A stretch of 64,000 nucleotides of DNA from Zavarzinia compransoris (GCF_003173055.1 NZ_QGLF01000001.1:193085-257084); one strand, 5' to 3'; shown: positions 24,651 to 33,984, counted from the stretch's first letter. Numbers and translations are program-made. Notes: generated from the letters alone by a model not told the origin.

Positions 24651-25846
24651 GGCCAGGCCCCGTCGAAGGGCAGGAAGGTGACCGGTTCGCCCGGGGCGAC
24701 TGAGGTCCTTGTCTCCTCGATGGCGATGAAGCCGGTCGCGGTCGCGGTCCAGGCCAGGTTGCCGGCGGCCTGCCGGGCCACGCGCTCCACGCCGTCGGGG
24801 CCGATCCGGCCGGGCAGCACGGCGCGGTCCCCGGCCGGCTTGTCATAGGCAAAGGCGGCGGGCAGCGGGAACCCCTGCGGCGGGCGTACCGCCTCGCCCG
24901 CAAGGCGGCGCACCAGCAGCAGGCCGAGCAGGCTGAAGGTGACGGCCACAGCCCCGGGATTGCCGGGCAGGCCCAGCACCGGCGTGCCCCCCAGGGTGCC
25001 GAGGCCGACCGGCCGCCCCGGCTTCAGGGCCAGCCGGTGAAAGATCATCTCGCCCCGGGTCCTGAGCACGACGGGGACATGGTCCTCGTCCCCGACCGAC
25101 ATGCCGGCGGTGGTGATGACCAGATCATGGTCCCGCGCCGCCGCGAGCAGGGCCTCGGTGATCACGTCGCGCCGGTCCGGCAGGATCGGCCCGTCGGTCA
25201 CGGCGCAGCCGAGGCGGGTGAGGGCCGCCCGCAACTGCGGCCGGTTGCTGTCGATCACCTGATGGGCGGCGGTGGCGCTGCCCGCCGGGCGCAATTCATC
25301 CCCGCTGGAGAGCAGGGCGACCCGAAGGGGCGCATGGACCGCCACCTCGTCCAGGCCGAGATCGGCCAGCAGGCCAAGGTGCAGCGGCCGCAGCCGCGTG
25401 CCCCGGGCGAACACGCGGTCGCCCGGCTTCACCGCTTCCCCCGCCCGGCGGATATTGGCCCCCGGCGGGGGCAATTCGGCCAGGCTCAGGTAGCCGTCCT
25501 CGACCGCTGCATATTCCTGCATGGCGATAGCCGTGGTCCCGGCCGGCACCAGGGCCCCGGTCAGGATGCGCACGGCCTCTCCGGCTGCGACCGGGCCGGC
25601 ATGGGGCTGGCCGGCGGCGGCCCGCCCGTTCAGGCGCCAGGGCCCATGCCCCGGGCCGAGGGCATAGCCGTCGACCGCCGAATTGTCGGCGGCGGGCAGG
25701 AGCGAGCGGGCGTGAAGATCGGCGCCGAGGACGAAGCCCGCCGCTTCCGCCGCCCGCGCCGGCACAACGGCGGTCACCGGGCCGAAGCGATCCTCGATCA
25801 GGCCCAGCGCCTGATCGAGGGCGAGCAAGGGCGGCCGCGCGCTCAA
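24647..25846 (-). CDS. moeA: Molybdopterin molybdenumtransferase
   Basis: MoeA (399 aa), which inserts molybdate into adenylated molybdopterin. Order of recognisable segments: DNSAVDGYAL (N-terminal), IRRAGEAVKPGD, ALLSSGDEL, TTAGMSVGDEDHVP, FHRLALKPGRPVGLGTLGGTPVLGLPGNPGAVAVTF (MPT-binding), then domain IV. It overlaps both neighbours by 4 nt (ATGA), the mark of a tightly coupled operon. Length is normal. Confidence 0.92.
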   Translation of the reverse strand: MSARPPLLALDQALGLIEDRFGPVTAVVPARAAEAAGFVLGADLHARSLLPAADNSAVDGYALGPGHGPWRLNGRAAAGQPHAGPVAAGEAVRILTGALVPAGTTAIAMQEYAAVEDGYLSLAELPPPGANIRRAGEAVKPGDRVFARGTRLRPLHLGLLADLGLDEVAVHAPLRVALLSSGDELRPAGSATAAHQVIDSNRPQLRAALTRLGCAVTDGPILPDRRDVITEALLAAARDHDLVITTAGMSVGDEDHVPVVLRTRGEMIFHRLALKPGRPVGLGTLGGTPVLGLPGNPGAVAVTFSLLGLLLVRRLAGEAVRPPQGFPLPAAFAYDKPAGDRAVLPGRIGPDGVERVARQAAGNLAWTATATGFIAIEETRTSVAPGEPVTFLPFDGAWP

Positions 25847-26358
25847 ACCAGCCCCCGGGCGACCAGGAAAGCGACGATCGCACCGATATCGTCGAGGGGG
25901 AGATGGGGCACGCCCACCCCGGGCAGCGGCGCCGGGCTGGCCACGGCGACGATATGGGGATCGTCCGGTTGCAGCAGCGGCTTGCCGACCTCGGGCCGGT
26001 GCACCTCGATCTTCGGCACCGGATCGCGCTTGAAGCCTTCGACGATCACGACATCGACCGGCGCGAGCCTGTCCAGCAGCGCGGCAAGGCCAAGCTCGGG
26101 GGCGCCGCGATATTCATGCATCAGGGCAAAGCGCCGGGACGAGGCGACCAGCACTTCCGCCGCGCCGGCAAGGCGGTGGTCATGGCTGTCCTTGCCCGGC
26201 TGGTCGACGTCAAAATCGTGGTGGGCGTGCTTCACGGTCGAAACCGTGCGCCCGGTGGCGATCAGGGCCGGGATCAGGCGGGTGACCAGGGTGGTCTTGC
26301 CGCTGCCGCTCCAGCCGGCGAAGCCGATCACCTTGGCCTTGGTGGGGGCCGGGGTCAT
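25843..26358 (-). CDS. mobB: Molybdopterin-guanine dinucleotide adaptor protein
   Basis: P-loop GTPase-like protein (171 aa) with FAGWSGSGKTTLVTRLIPAL at residues about 13-32, KHAHHDFDVDQPGKDSHDHRLAGA and DVVIVEGFKRDPVPKIEVHR, all diagnostic for MobB. It assists MobA in making bis-MGD. It overlaps fdhD and moeA by 4 nt each. Confidence 0.92.
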   Translation of the reverse strand: MTPAPTKAKVIGFAGWSGSGKTTLVTRLIPALIATGRTVSTVKHAHHDFDVDQPGKDSHDHRLAGAAEVLVASSRRFALMHEYRGAPELGLAALLDRLAPVDVVIVEGFKRDPVPKIEVHRPEVGKPLLQPDDPHIVAVASPAPLPGVGVPHLPLDDIGAIVAFLVARGLV

Positions 26359-27191
26359 GGCGCGATCCGCGCCGCGCCGGTGAAGGCGGTGTGACGCTCG
26401 CCCCGGGCGAAGGCGATCAGGGCGATATTGGCTGCCTCGGCCAGGCGGACCGCATAGGCGGTGGGGGCCGAGACGGCGGCGACGGCGGTGATCCCCGCCT
26501 GGGCCGCCTTGTGCACGATTTCATAGGAACAGCGGCTGGTGACGGCCAGGAACCCCGCCAGCGGGTCCAGGCCGGCCCGGGCCAGCGCCCCGGTCAGCTT
26601 GTCCAGCGCATTGTGGCGGCCGACATCCTCGCGCAGCAGGTGGATGGTGCCGTCCAGCCCGGCCCAGGCGGCGGCATGGACCGCATGGCTTTCCCGGTTC
26701 AGCACCTGACCGGCCGCCAGCCCGGCCATGGCGGCGGCGATCGCCCGGGCGGAAAGGCCGGGCCCGGCGGGCAGGGGGGCGAGGGGGCGGATGGCGCTGT
26801 CCAGGCTCTCGATCCCGCACAGGCCGCAGCCGGTGCGCCCGGTCAGCGCCCGGCGCCGTTCCTTCAGCCGGGCAAAGCGGGCGGGCGGAATGGTCAGGGC
26901 CAGTTCGATGCCGGGGCCGTGGTCGGCCCGCTCCACCGCGCGCAATTCTCCCGGCCGTTCGATGATGCCCTCGGCCAGCGAGAAACCGAGGGCGAAATCC
27001 TCCAGATCGGCCGGGGTCGCCATCATCACCGCGTGCGAAATGCCGTTGTAGACCAGGGCGACCGGCACTTCCTCCGCCAGGATATCGTCGATCGCGGCGA
27101 CCTGGGCCCCATCGTGCCGCCAGCCCCGGCGGTGCTGCAGGGGGGCATGCAGGGGCGGGGCGGTGTCGGGAGCGGAATCGGGAGCGGACAT
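26355..27191 (-). CDS. fdhD: Formate dehydrogenase sulfurtransferase
   Basis: FdhD/FdsC-type protein (278 aa), which passes sulfur to the bis-MGD cofactor of formate dehydrogenase. The sulfur-shuttling pair is C122 and C125 in TGRTGCGLCGIESL. Other markers are LREDVGRHNALDKL and FLAVTSRCSYEIVHKAAQAGI. The chosen ATG 27191 gives the normal family length; the open frame continues a long way upstream without support. First gene of an operon that, with fdsGBAD at 11-16 kb, forms the complete formate dehydrogenase kit; the fds operon itself lacks fdsC. Confidence 0.92.
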   Translation of the reverse strand: MSAPDSAPDTAPPLHAPLQHRRGWRHDGAQVAAIDDILAEEVPVALVYNGISHAVMMATPADLEDFALGFSLAEGIIERPGELRAVERADHGPGIELALTIPPARFARLKERRRALTGRTGCGLCGIESLDSAIRPLAPLPAGPGLSARAIAAAMAGLAAGQVLNRESHAVHAAAWAGLDGTIHLLREDVGRHNALDKLTGALARAGLDPLAGFLAVTSRCSYEIVHKAAQAGITAVAAVSAPTAYAVRLAEAANIALIAFARGERHTAFTGAARIAP

Positions 27192-27331
27192 GGCGGTCGG
27201 CGGTCTCGGCGTCGTCTGGCATCCCGTTTGCGCCATTCCCGGCGCCGCCGTCAATGGCCTGGGCGGCGCCCGCGTCCGTGTTGCCATGCAATAAATGCGG
27301 TTCCGATGCGGGCGGGCGGGCTTCACCTTCA

Positions 27332-27352
27332 TTCGAACTGATCCAGTTCGAA
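27332..27352 (+). promoter_or_regulatory. Perfect inverted-repeat operator before an MFS gene
   Basis: Arms TTCGAACTG and CAGTTCGAA around ATC, a perfect 21-bp dyad ending 16 bp before the MFS ATG. The AACTGATCCAGTT core looks like a TetR-type operator. No TetR gene is adjacent. Position suggests repression by blocking the promoter. Confidence 0.65.
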
Positions 27353-27368
27353 GTTTCGGATTCCGCCG

Positions 27369-28550
27369 ATGCCCTTGCCGTTGCTTGCGCTTGCCATCGC
27401 CTCCTTCGGGATCGGCACCACCGAATTCGTCATCATGGGGCTGCTGCTCGACGTCTCCCGCGACCTTGGGGTCAGCGTGCCGCAGGCGGGGTTGCTGGTC
27501 TCGGGCTATGCCCTCGGGGTGGCGGTCGGCTCGCCCATCCTGGCCCTGGCGACGGCGCGCATGCCGCGCCGGCAGGCGCTGATCGGCCTGATGGGGATCT
27601 TCATCGCCGGCAATCTCGCCTGCGCGCTGGCGCCCGACTATGGCAGCCTGATGGCGGCGCGGGTGCTGACCTCCTTCTGCCATGGCGCCTTCTTCGGGCT
27701 CGGCGCCGTGGTCGCGGGCGAAGTGGTCCCGCCCGAGCGGCAGGCGCGGGCGATCGCCATGATGTTCGCCGGCCTGACCCTGGCCAATGTCCTGGGCGTG
27801 CCCTTCGGCACGGCGCTGGGCCAGGCTTTCGGCTGGCGCTCCACCTTCGTGGCCGTGGTCGGCATCGGCCTTGTGGCGGCCCTGGCACTCCATGTCTGGC
27901 TGCCGCGCAACCTGTCGGTCAGCACCGGCAGCCTGCTGCGCGAGGTGCGCAGCCTCGGCCGGGTGCAGGTCTTCCTGGCCATGGCGATCAGCGTGCTCGC
28001 CTCCGCCAGCCTGTTCAGCGTCTTCACCTATATCGCCCCGATCCTCGAAACCGTGACCCGGATCGAGGCCTCGACCGTTACCTATGTCCTGCTCGTCTTC
28101 GGGGTCGGGCTGACCCTCGGCAATTTCCTGGGCGGCCGGCTGGCGGACTGGCGGCTGATGCCGACGGTGATCGGCTGCTTCATCGCCGCCGCTGCCGTGC
28201 TCGGGCTTTTCCTTTTCACCAGCGCGTGGTTCTGGCCGGCGGTCGCCACCGTCTTCGTCTGGGGCGCCATCGTCTTCGCCCTGGTCGCGCCCTTGCAGAT
28301 GCGGGTGGTGAACGAAGCCTCGGGGGCGCCCAATCTCGCCTCCACCCTCAACCAGGGGGCGTTCAACCTCGGCAATGCCTCGGGCGCCTGGATCGGTGGC
28401 GTCGCCATCGACCGCGGCCTTGCCTATGCCGACATGCCGGCGATCGGCATCGTGCTGGCCCTGGCCGCCCTGGCCCTGACCCTGTGGTCCTATGCCCTCG
28501 ATCGCCGTCAGGCCGGGCTGGCGCCGAAGCCGGCCCGCTCGATCGCCTGA
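27369..28550 (+). CDS. MFS exporter, AraJ/YdhP type
   Basis: Twelve-span major facilitator (393 aa) of the DHA1 class: FGIGTTEFVIMGLLLDVSRDLGVSVPQAGLLVSGYALGVAVGSPIL, then RMPRRQALIGLMGIFIAGN and the antiporter-type loop 5 motif GVPFGTALGQAFGWRSTF. ATG 27369 is close behind a TetR-like dyad, suggesting ligand-inducible efflux. The 3' end overlaps copZ by 43 bp tail to tail. Substrate unknown. Confidence 0.83.
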   Translation: MPLPLLALAIASFGIGTTEFVIMGLLLDVSRDLGVSVPQAGLLVSGYALGVAVGSPILALATARMPRRQALIGLMGIFIAGNLACALAPDYGSLMAARVLTSFCHGAFFGLGAVVAGEVVPPERQARAIAMMFAGLTLANVLGVPFGTALGQAFGWRSTFVAVVGIGLVAALALHVWLPRNLSVSTGSLLREVRSLGRVQVFLAMAISVLASASLFSVFTYIAPILETVTRIEASTVTYVLLVFGVGLTLGNFLGGRLADWRLMPTVIGCFIAAAAVLGLFLFTSAWFWPAVATVFVWGAIVFALVAPLQMRVVNEASGAPNLASTLNQGAFNLGNASGAWIGGVAIDRGLAYADMPAIGIVLALAALALTLWSYALDRRQAGLAPKPARSIA

Positions 28551-28705
28551 ATCACCTGGGCGGTATCGACGCCGTCGGCAAAGCTCACCTTGCCGGCGGC
28601 GAGATCGACCTTGGGGCCCGCGTCCGGCGCGACCCGGATCACCGCCTTTTCGACCGACTTGGCACAGCCGCCGCAGGTCATGCCGGTCACCGTCAGAACT
28701 TGCAT
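28508..28705 (-). CDS. copZ: Copper chaperone, HMA domain
   Basis: Single heavy-metal-associated domain (65 aa) with the GMTCGGC metal site (C11, C14) and the usual beta-alpha-beta pattern ending QAIERAGFGA. It is divergent from copA across a 125-bp gap with paired CueR-like promoters, so it is expected to carry Cu(I) in the cytosol and hand it to CopA. Mercury carriage is possible but no mer genes are present. Confidence 0.88.
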   Translation of the reverse strand: MQVLTVTGMTCGGCAKSVEKAVIRVAPDAGPKVDLAAGKVSFADGVDTAQVIQAIERAGFGASPA

Positions 28706-28732
28706 GGTCTTGCTCCTATTCCCTTTGGAATG

Positions 28733-28809
28733 AATGTGGGGCTTGCCATTGTGGGAAGGTCAAGGTGGAAAATCGCGCTTGACCTTGCCATGGTGTCAAG
28801 GTGTTCGCT
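28733..28809. promoter_or_regulatory. Back-to-back CueR-type promoters for copZ and copA
   Basis: Two MerR-family style promoters with 19-bp spacers. Plus strand: -35 TTGACC (28779-28784), dyad ACCTTG/CAAGGT within the spacer, weak -10 TTCGCT (28804-28809), for copA. Minus strand: -35 TTGACC (complement of 28758-28763), -10 CACATT (complement of 28733-28738), spacer with ACCTTCCC/GGCAAGC, for copZ. Over-long 19-bp spacers plus dyads are the CueR hallmark; cueR is at 37016. Confidence 0.7.
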
Positions 28810-28830
28810 GTGCCGGTCAGTGAGGGACCG

Positions 28831-30945
28831 ATGATGACCACATTGCGTATCGAGGGCATGACCTGCGCCGCCTGCGTTCTCCGGGTGGAAAAGGCGCTGG
28901 CGGCGGTGCCCGGGGTGACCTCGGCCAGCGTCAGCCTGGCGACCGAAACCGCCCGCATCACCGGCGATGTCCCGCTGCCCCGCCTGATCGAAGCGGTCGA
29001 GGGCACGGGCTATGATGCCCGCGCGGTGGCGGACGAATTCGCCGAGCCGCCGGCCCTGGGCGGCCCCGGCCTGTGGTCGGTGCTGCTCGGCGTCGTCCTG
29101 ACCCTGCCCCTGGTCCTGCCCATGGTCGTGCCGGGCCTGATGCTGCCGGGGCTGGTGCAACTGGCGCTGGCGGGTGTGGTGCAGACCGTGCTGGGCTGGC
29201 GTTTCTATGTCCACGGCTGGAAGGCGCTGCGCAGCGGCGCCGGCACCATGGACCTGCTGGTGGCGCTGGGCACCACGGCGGCCTTCGGCCTCAGCCTTTA
29301 CCTGTTGTTCGCCCATGGCGGGCACCATCTTTATTTCGAAGCCTCGGCGGCGGTGATCACCCTCGTCCTTCTCGGCAAATATCTGGAGGCGCGGGCGAAG
29401 CGCGAGACCGGCGCCGCCCTGCGCGCCCTGGCGGCGCTCCGCCCCGACCGGGCGATCCTGCTCGATCCCGACGGCACCGAGCGCGAGGTGGCGGCGGATA
29501 CGCTGCGCCACGGCGACCGCATCGTCATCCGCGCCGGTGCCCGGGTGCCGGCGGACGGCGTGATCGAGGCCGGCGCCTCCGCCCTCGACGAAGCCCTGCT
29601 GACCGGGGAAAGCCTGCCGGTGGCCAAGGGCGCGGGCGATCCCGTGGTCGGCGGCGCGGTGAACGGCGAGGGGCGCCTGGTGGTCCGGGTCCGGGCGACC
29701 GGCCAGGGCAGTTTCCTCGGCAGCGTCATGCGCATGGTGGCGGAGGCCCAGGCGGCCAAGCCGCCGATCCAGCGCCTCGTCGACCGGATTTCGGCGATCT
29801 TCGTGCCGGTGGTCGTGGTGATTGCGCTGGTTACCGTCGCCGGTTGGCTGCTGGCCGGTGCGCCGGCGGAAACGGCGATCATCCATGGCGTGGCCGTGCT
29901 CGTCATCGCCTGTCCCTGCGCCCTCGGGCTGGCGACGCCGGCGGCCCTGATGGTCGGCACCGGGCTTGCCGCCCGCAACGGCATCCTGATCCGCGATCCC
30001 GCCGCGCTGGAGGCGGCGCGGCGGATCGATCTGGTCCTGTTCGACAAGACCGGCACCCTGACCGAGGGCAAGCCCGCCCTGGTCGCCCAGGAAACTGTGG
30101 CGGGCGAGGGGGAAGGCGCCCTGGTGCTGGCCGCGGCCCTGCAAGTCGCCAGCGACCACCCGCTGGCGCTGGCGCTGCGCCGGGCGGCGGCGGGCCTTGC
30201 CTTGCCGGCGGTCGAAGGCGGGCGCAGCCTGGCGGGCCGGGGCGTGGCCGGCCTGATCGACGGGGCGGACTATACGCTCGGCAGCGCGCTGGCCGCGCGG
30301 GAGGCGGGGGTGGCGCTGCCGCCCGAACCGCTTCGCCCCGGGACGACGGAAAGCTATCTCTTCACCGGCACGCGCCTGATCGCGCGCTTCGCCTTCGAGG
30401 ACGGCGACCGGCCGACGGCAAAGGCGGCGGTCGCCGAACTGGCGGCGCGCGGCATCGGCGCCGCCATGCTCTCGGGTGATCGCCGGGCGGCGGCCGAGGT
30501 GATCGCCGCCCGTCTCGGCATCGCGGACGTAACGGCCGAAGTCCTGCCCGGCGACAAGGCGGCGGCGGTCGAGGCCCGGCGCCGGCAGGGGCTGGTGGTC
30601 GCCATGGTCGGCGACGGCCTGAACGACGCCCCGGCCCTTGCCGCTGCCGATCTCGGCATCGCCATGGCGGGCGGCGTCGATGTCGCGCTGGCCACCGCCG
30701 GGGTCACCCTGATGCGGCCCGATCCGCTGCTGGTGCCGGCGGCGATCGATCTGGCGGCGGCGGTCGCGGCGCGCATCCGCTCCAACCTGTTCTGGGCCTT
30801 CGCCTATAATGTCGTCGGCATTCCGCTGGCCGCCTTCGGCCTGCTGTCGCCGGTGGTGGCGGGGGTGGCCATGGCGGCAAGCAGCGTTTCCGTGCTGGGC
30901 AATGCCCTGTTGCTGCGGCGCTGGCGACCGCGCCGCCGCGCCTGA
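28831..30945 (+). CDS. copA: Cu(I)-translocating P1B-type ATPase
   Basis: Copper efflux pump (704 aa from ATG 28831; ATG 28834 is an equal alternative with a slightly better gap to GAGGGA). One N-terminal HMA domain with GMTCAAC, eight predicted spans, the transport motif ACPCALGLATPAA, phosphorylation site DKTGTLTEG, GDGLNDAPALAAADLGIAM and the late YNVVGIPLAAFG and MAASSVSVLGNALLL of Cu+ ATPases. It has one HMA domain where some relatives have two. Expressed from a CueR-like promoter facing copZ. Confidence 0.94.
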   Translation: MMTTLRIEGMTCAACVLRVEKALAAVPGVTSASVSLATETARITGDVPLPRLIEAVEGTGYDARAVADEFAEPPALGGPGLWSVLLGVVLTLPLVLPMVVPGLMLPGLVQLALAGVVQTVLGWRFYVHGWKALRSGAGTMDLLVALGTTAAFGLSLYLLFAHGGHHLYFEASAAVITLVLLGKYLEARAKRETGAALRALAALRPDRAILLDPDGTEREVAADTLRHGDRIVIRAGARVPADGVIEAGASALDEALLTGESLPVAKGAGDPVVGGAVNGEGRLVVRVRATGQGSFLGSVMRMVAEAQAAKPPIQRLVDRISAIFVPVVVVIALVTVAGWLLAGAPAETAIIHGVAVLVIACPCALGLATPAALMVGTGLAARNGILIRDPAALEAARRIDLVLFDKTGTLTEGKPALVAQETVAGEGEGALVLAAALQVASDHPLALALRRAAAGLALPAVEGGRSLAGRGVAGLIDGADYTLGSALAAREAGVALPPEPLRPGTTESYLFTGTRLIARFAFEDGDRPTAKAAVAELAARGIGAAMLSGDRRAAAEVIAARLGIADVTAEVLPGDKAAAVEARRRQGLVVAMVGDGLNDAPALAAADLGIAMAGGVDVALATAGVTLMRPDPLLVPAAIDLAAAVAARIRSNLFWAFAYNVVGIPLAAFGLLSPVVAGVAMAASSVSVLGNALLLRRWRPRRRA

Positions 30946-30966
30946 CCGAATGGTCAGGAATTTTCC
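30941..30966 (+). terminator. Intrinsic terminator of copA
   Basis: CCTGACC-GAAT-GGTCAGG stem-loop followed by AATTTTCC. The copA stop codon lies inside the left arm of the stem. Confidence 0.7.
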
Positions 30967-31128
30967 GTGAAAACGTCCCAAGAACAGCGCGGAAGCGGGT
31001 TTCCTTAGACGAAAGTAAATACGCCCCAGCCGAAAAAATCTGCGGGTCCCCGCTGGACAATGCGCCCCGACCGACTCTAGCCTTGAAGGGCGGAAAGCGG
31101 TCCAGCCGCACCGCCGAGGAGGGTGATC

Positions 31129-32253
31129 TTGGGTGACGGCGTAGGCTCCAGTTCCGGTGCAGGTCCCGCGTCTCCGGCGATCGAGGCGCGGCAGATCGTC
31201 AAGTCCTTTCCGGGCGGGGCCGTGGCGCTCGACCATGTGTCGATCGCCATCGAGCGGAATGAATTCTTCACCCTGCTGGGGCCGTCCGGTTGCGGCAAGA
31301 CCACGCTGCTGCGCCTGATCGCCGGCTTCGAGCAGCCGACCGCCGGCGAGATCTTCCTGGACGGGCAAAGGATCGAGCATCTGCCGCCCTTCCGCCGGCC
31401 GATCAATACGGTGTTCCAGTCCTATGCCCTGTTCCCGCATATGACGGTCGGGCAGAATATCGCCTTCGGCCTGGAGATGCAGGGCATCCCCAGGGCCGAG
31501 ATCGGGCGGCGCGTGACCGAGATGCTGGACCTCGTCAAGCTCGGCGGTTTCGAGGGGCGGAAGGTCGACCAGATGTCGGGCGGGCAGCAGCAGCGCGTGG
31601 CCCTGGCCCGGGCCCTGGCCAACCGGCCGAAGGTGCTGTTGCTCGACGAGCCTCTGTCCGCCCTCGATCTCAAGCTCCGCAAGGAGATGCAGATCGAACT
31701 GAAACGCTTGCAGACCGAGACCGGCATCACCTTCGTCTTCGTCACCCACGACCAGGAAGAAGCGCTCACCATGTCGGACCGGATCGCGGTCATGTCCGCC
31801 GGGCGCATCCTTCAGGTCGGCGCCCCGCGCGCGATCTACGAGACGCCGGAACACCGCTTCGTTGCCGATTTCATCGGCGAAAGCGATTTCCTGCCGGCCT
31901 TGGTCGAGGCGGCGGGGGCGGGCGGGGTTGCTTATCGCCTTGCCTCCGGCGCCCGGGTCGAGGGGCCGGTGCAGGAATTCAATCCCGGCGCGTCCGTCAG
32001 CCTGTCCACCCGACCGGAACGCCTGTCCCTGGCCGCGGCGGATATGCCCGGCGGCCTTGCCGGCACGATCGAGGCCTTGGTCTATTCCGGCACCGATACC
32101 ACCTTCCACGTCACGCTCGACGATGGCGCCGGCAGGCTGCGGGTGCGAGAGCAGAACATGGCCGGACGGCCCTTCGCCCATGCCCGGGGGGACCGGGTCG
32201 CCGTGCTGGTCCCGGCGGCGGCGGTCCGCGCCTTCCGGGACTTCAAGGACTGA
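31129..32253 (+). CDS. potA: Polyamine ABC transporter ATPase (PotA type)
   Basis: ATPase (374 aa) with Walker [11 protein letters not shown]-loop [12 protein letters not shown], signature [15 protein letters not shown], Walker [13 protein letters not shown] and a C-terminal TOBE domain from about 285. TTG 31129 is chosen: GAGGAGGG (31116-31123) is 5 bp upstream, whereas the in-frame GTG 31123 overlaps it. First gene of a six-gene operon for uptake and breakdown of polyamine derivatives. Confidence 0.88.
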   Translation: MGDGVGSSSGAGPASPAIEARQIVKSFPGGAVALDHVSIAIERNEFFTLLGPSGCGKTTLLRLIAGFEQPTAGEIFLDGQRIEHLPPFRRPINTVFQSYALFPHMTVGQNIAFGLEMQGIPRAEIGRRVTEMLDLVKLGGFEGRKVDQMSGGQQQRVALARALANRPKVLLLDEPLSALDLKLRKEMQIELKRLQTETGITFVFVTHDQEEALTMSDRIAVMSAGRILQVGAPRAIYETPEHRFVADFIGESDFLPALVEAAGAGGVAYRLASGARVEGPVQEFNPGASVSLSTRPERLSLAAADMPGGLAGTIEALVYSGTDTTFHVTLDDGAGRLRVREQNMAGRPFAHARGDRVAVLVPAAAVRAFRDFKD

Positions 32254-32268
32254 GGGCAGGGGGCCGCG

Positions 32269-33171
32269 ATGATCGATTACTTCCGCCGCCGCCCCGCCGC
32301 CCGCCGCGCCGCCCTGGTCTCCCCCGCCGTCGGGGCGATCCTGCTGTTCATGGTGCTGCCCCTCGGGCTGATGCTGATCTATTCCTTCCTGCAGCGCGCG
32401 ACCTATGGCGGCGTGATCTGGGAAGTCTCGTTCGAGAGCTATATCCAGTTCCTGTTCGAGCGCGATCTCGACGACAGCCTGATCTTCAACGCGGCCTATC
32501 TCCAGATCTATGCCCGCTCGTTCGGGCTGGCGGCCATCACCACCGTGCTCTGCGTGATCATCGGCTTTCCGACCGCGCTCTATCTCGTGCAGCAATCGCC
32601 GAAGCGCCGGAACATCCTGATGTTCCTGGTCACCATTCCGTTCTGGACCAATCTTCTCGTCCGCACCTATGCCTGGATCCTGCTGCTCCGGCGCGAGGGG
32701 CTGGTCGATTACGGGCTGGAAGCCGTCGGGGTCACGGACGAACCGCTCGGCCTGCTCTATACCGATGTCGCCAATCTGATCGGCCTCGTCTATTCCTTCC
32801 TGCCATTCATGGTGCTGCCGATCTATTCCAGCCTGGAAAAGCTCGACTTCCGCCTGGTCGAGGCGGCCTACGACCTGGGCGCCAACCGCCTGACCGCGCT
32901 CCGCCGGATCGTCATCCCGCTGGCCATGCCGGGGATCGCGGCCGGTTGCATCCTGGTTCTCGTGCCCTGCCTCGGCGCCTATGTGACGCCGGAATTGCTG
33001 GGCGGGGGCAAGGCGCTGATGATCGGCAACCTGATCCAGCAGCAGTTCGGCGCCTCGCAGAACTGGCCCTTCGGGGCGGCGCTGTCCTTCGCCCTGCTGG
33101 CCATCGTGCTGATTGCGCTTGTCGCCTATTCGCTGCGCTTCGGGCGCGGCGCCCTGACGGAGGGCCGCTGA
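32269..33171 (+). CDS. potB: Polyamine ABC transporter permease (PotB type)
   Basis: Permease (300 aa) with six spans. The EAA loop AAYDLGANRLTALRRIVIPLAMPGI near 205-230 couples to the ATPase. The N-terminal MVLPLGLMLIYSF and the FWTNLLVRTYAWILLL segment are typical of PotB/PotH. It overlaps the next gene by one base (TGATG). Confidence 0.88.
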   Translation: MIDYFRRRPAARRAALVSPAVGAILLFMVLPLGLMLIYSFLQRATYGGVIWEVSFESYIQFLFERDLDDSLIFNAAYLQIYARSFGLAAITTVLCVIIGFPTALYLVQQSPKRRNILMFLVTIPFWTNLLVRTYAWILLLRREGLVDYGLEAVGVTDEPLGLLYTDVANLIGLVYSFLPFMVLPIYSSLEKLDFRLVEAAYDLGANRLTALRRIVIPLAMPGIAAGCILVLVPCLGAYVTPELLGGGKALMIGNLIQQQFGASQNWPFGAALSFALLAIVLIALVAYSLRFGRGALTEGR

Positions 33172-33956
33172 TGGCCGCCAATCCGCTGCGCCGCTTTCCG
33201 GGGACCGGCATCGCCGCGCTGGCCTTCTTCGCCTTCCTCTATGCCCCGGTGATCGTGCTGATCGCGCTGTCCTTCAATTCGGGGCGCTCGTCGACCTTGT
33301 GGGAAGGCTTCACCTTCGACTGGTACGGCGTCGTCCTCGACAATCCGGATATTCTGCGCGCGGCCAAGAATTCGCTGATCGTCGGCACCTTCTCGACCGT
33401 GATCTCGACCGTGCTGGCGACCATCGCCGCGATCGGCCTCGATCGCGCCCGCTTCCGCGGCCGGAACGCGGTCAATTCGGTGATCGCCCTGCCCCTGGTG
33501 GTGCCCGAGATCGTGACCGCGGTCGCGACCCTGATCTTCTTCCTGTCGATCGGGCTGCAACTCGGGCTCGGCACCGTCATCCTCGCCCATGTGATCTTCT
33601 GCATTCCCTTCGCCTATCTGCCGATCCGGGCGCGGCTGGAAGGCATGCCCGTCACCTACCGCGAGGCGGCGGCCGATCTCTATGCCAACGAATGGCAGAC
33701 GTTCCGGCGCGTCACCCTGCCGCTGCTCTGGCCCGGGGTGATCGCGGGCGCAATGCTCGCCTTCATCACCAGCCTCGACGATTTCGTCATCACCTATTTC
33801 GTCGCCGGGCCCGGCGCCTCCACCCTGCCGATCTATATCTTCGCCAGCCTGCGCATGGGGGTGACGCCTGAGGTCAATGCCATTTCCTCGCTCATGCTGG
33901 TGGTCTCCATCGTGTTCGTGTCCATCTCGGCCTGGATCGGCCGCCGGTCGTCGTGA
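33171..33956 (+). CDS. potC: Polyamine ABC transporter permease (PotC type)
   Basis: Second permease (261 aa) with YAPVIVLIALSFN near the N-terminus, the EAA loop REAAADLYANEWQTFRRVTLPLLWPGVIAG and the C-terminal TSLDDFVITYFVAGPGASTLPIYIFASLRMGVTPEVNAISS that is characteristic of PotC/PotI. Start overlaps the potB stop. Confidence 0.9.
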   Translation: MAANPLRRFPGTGIAALAFFAFLYAPVIVLIALSFNSGRSSTLWEGFTFDWYGVVLDNPDILRAAKNSLIVGTFSTVISTVLATIAAIGLDRARFRGRNAVNSVIALPLVVPEIVTAVATLIFFLSIGLQLGLGTVILAHVIFCIPFAYLPIRARLEGMPVTYREAAADLYANEWQTFRRVTLPLLWPGVIAGAMLAFITSLDDFVITYFVAGPGASTLPIYIFASLRMGVTPEVNAISSLMLVVSIVFVSISAWIGRRSS

Positions 33957-33984
33957 CCGGTCCCCTCAACCACGGAGGCATAGA

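Noticed and set aside
28693-32595. 1300-codon minus-strand open frame opposite copA and potA
   Set aside because: Shadow; composition unlike real proteins and opposite two certain genes.
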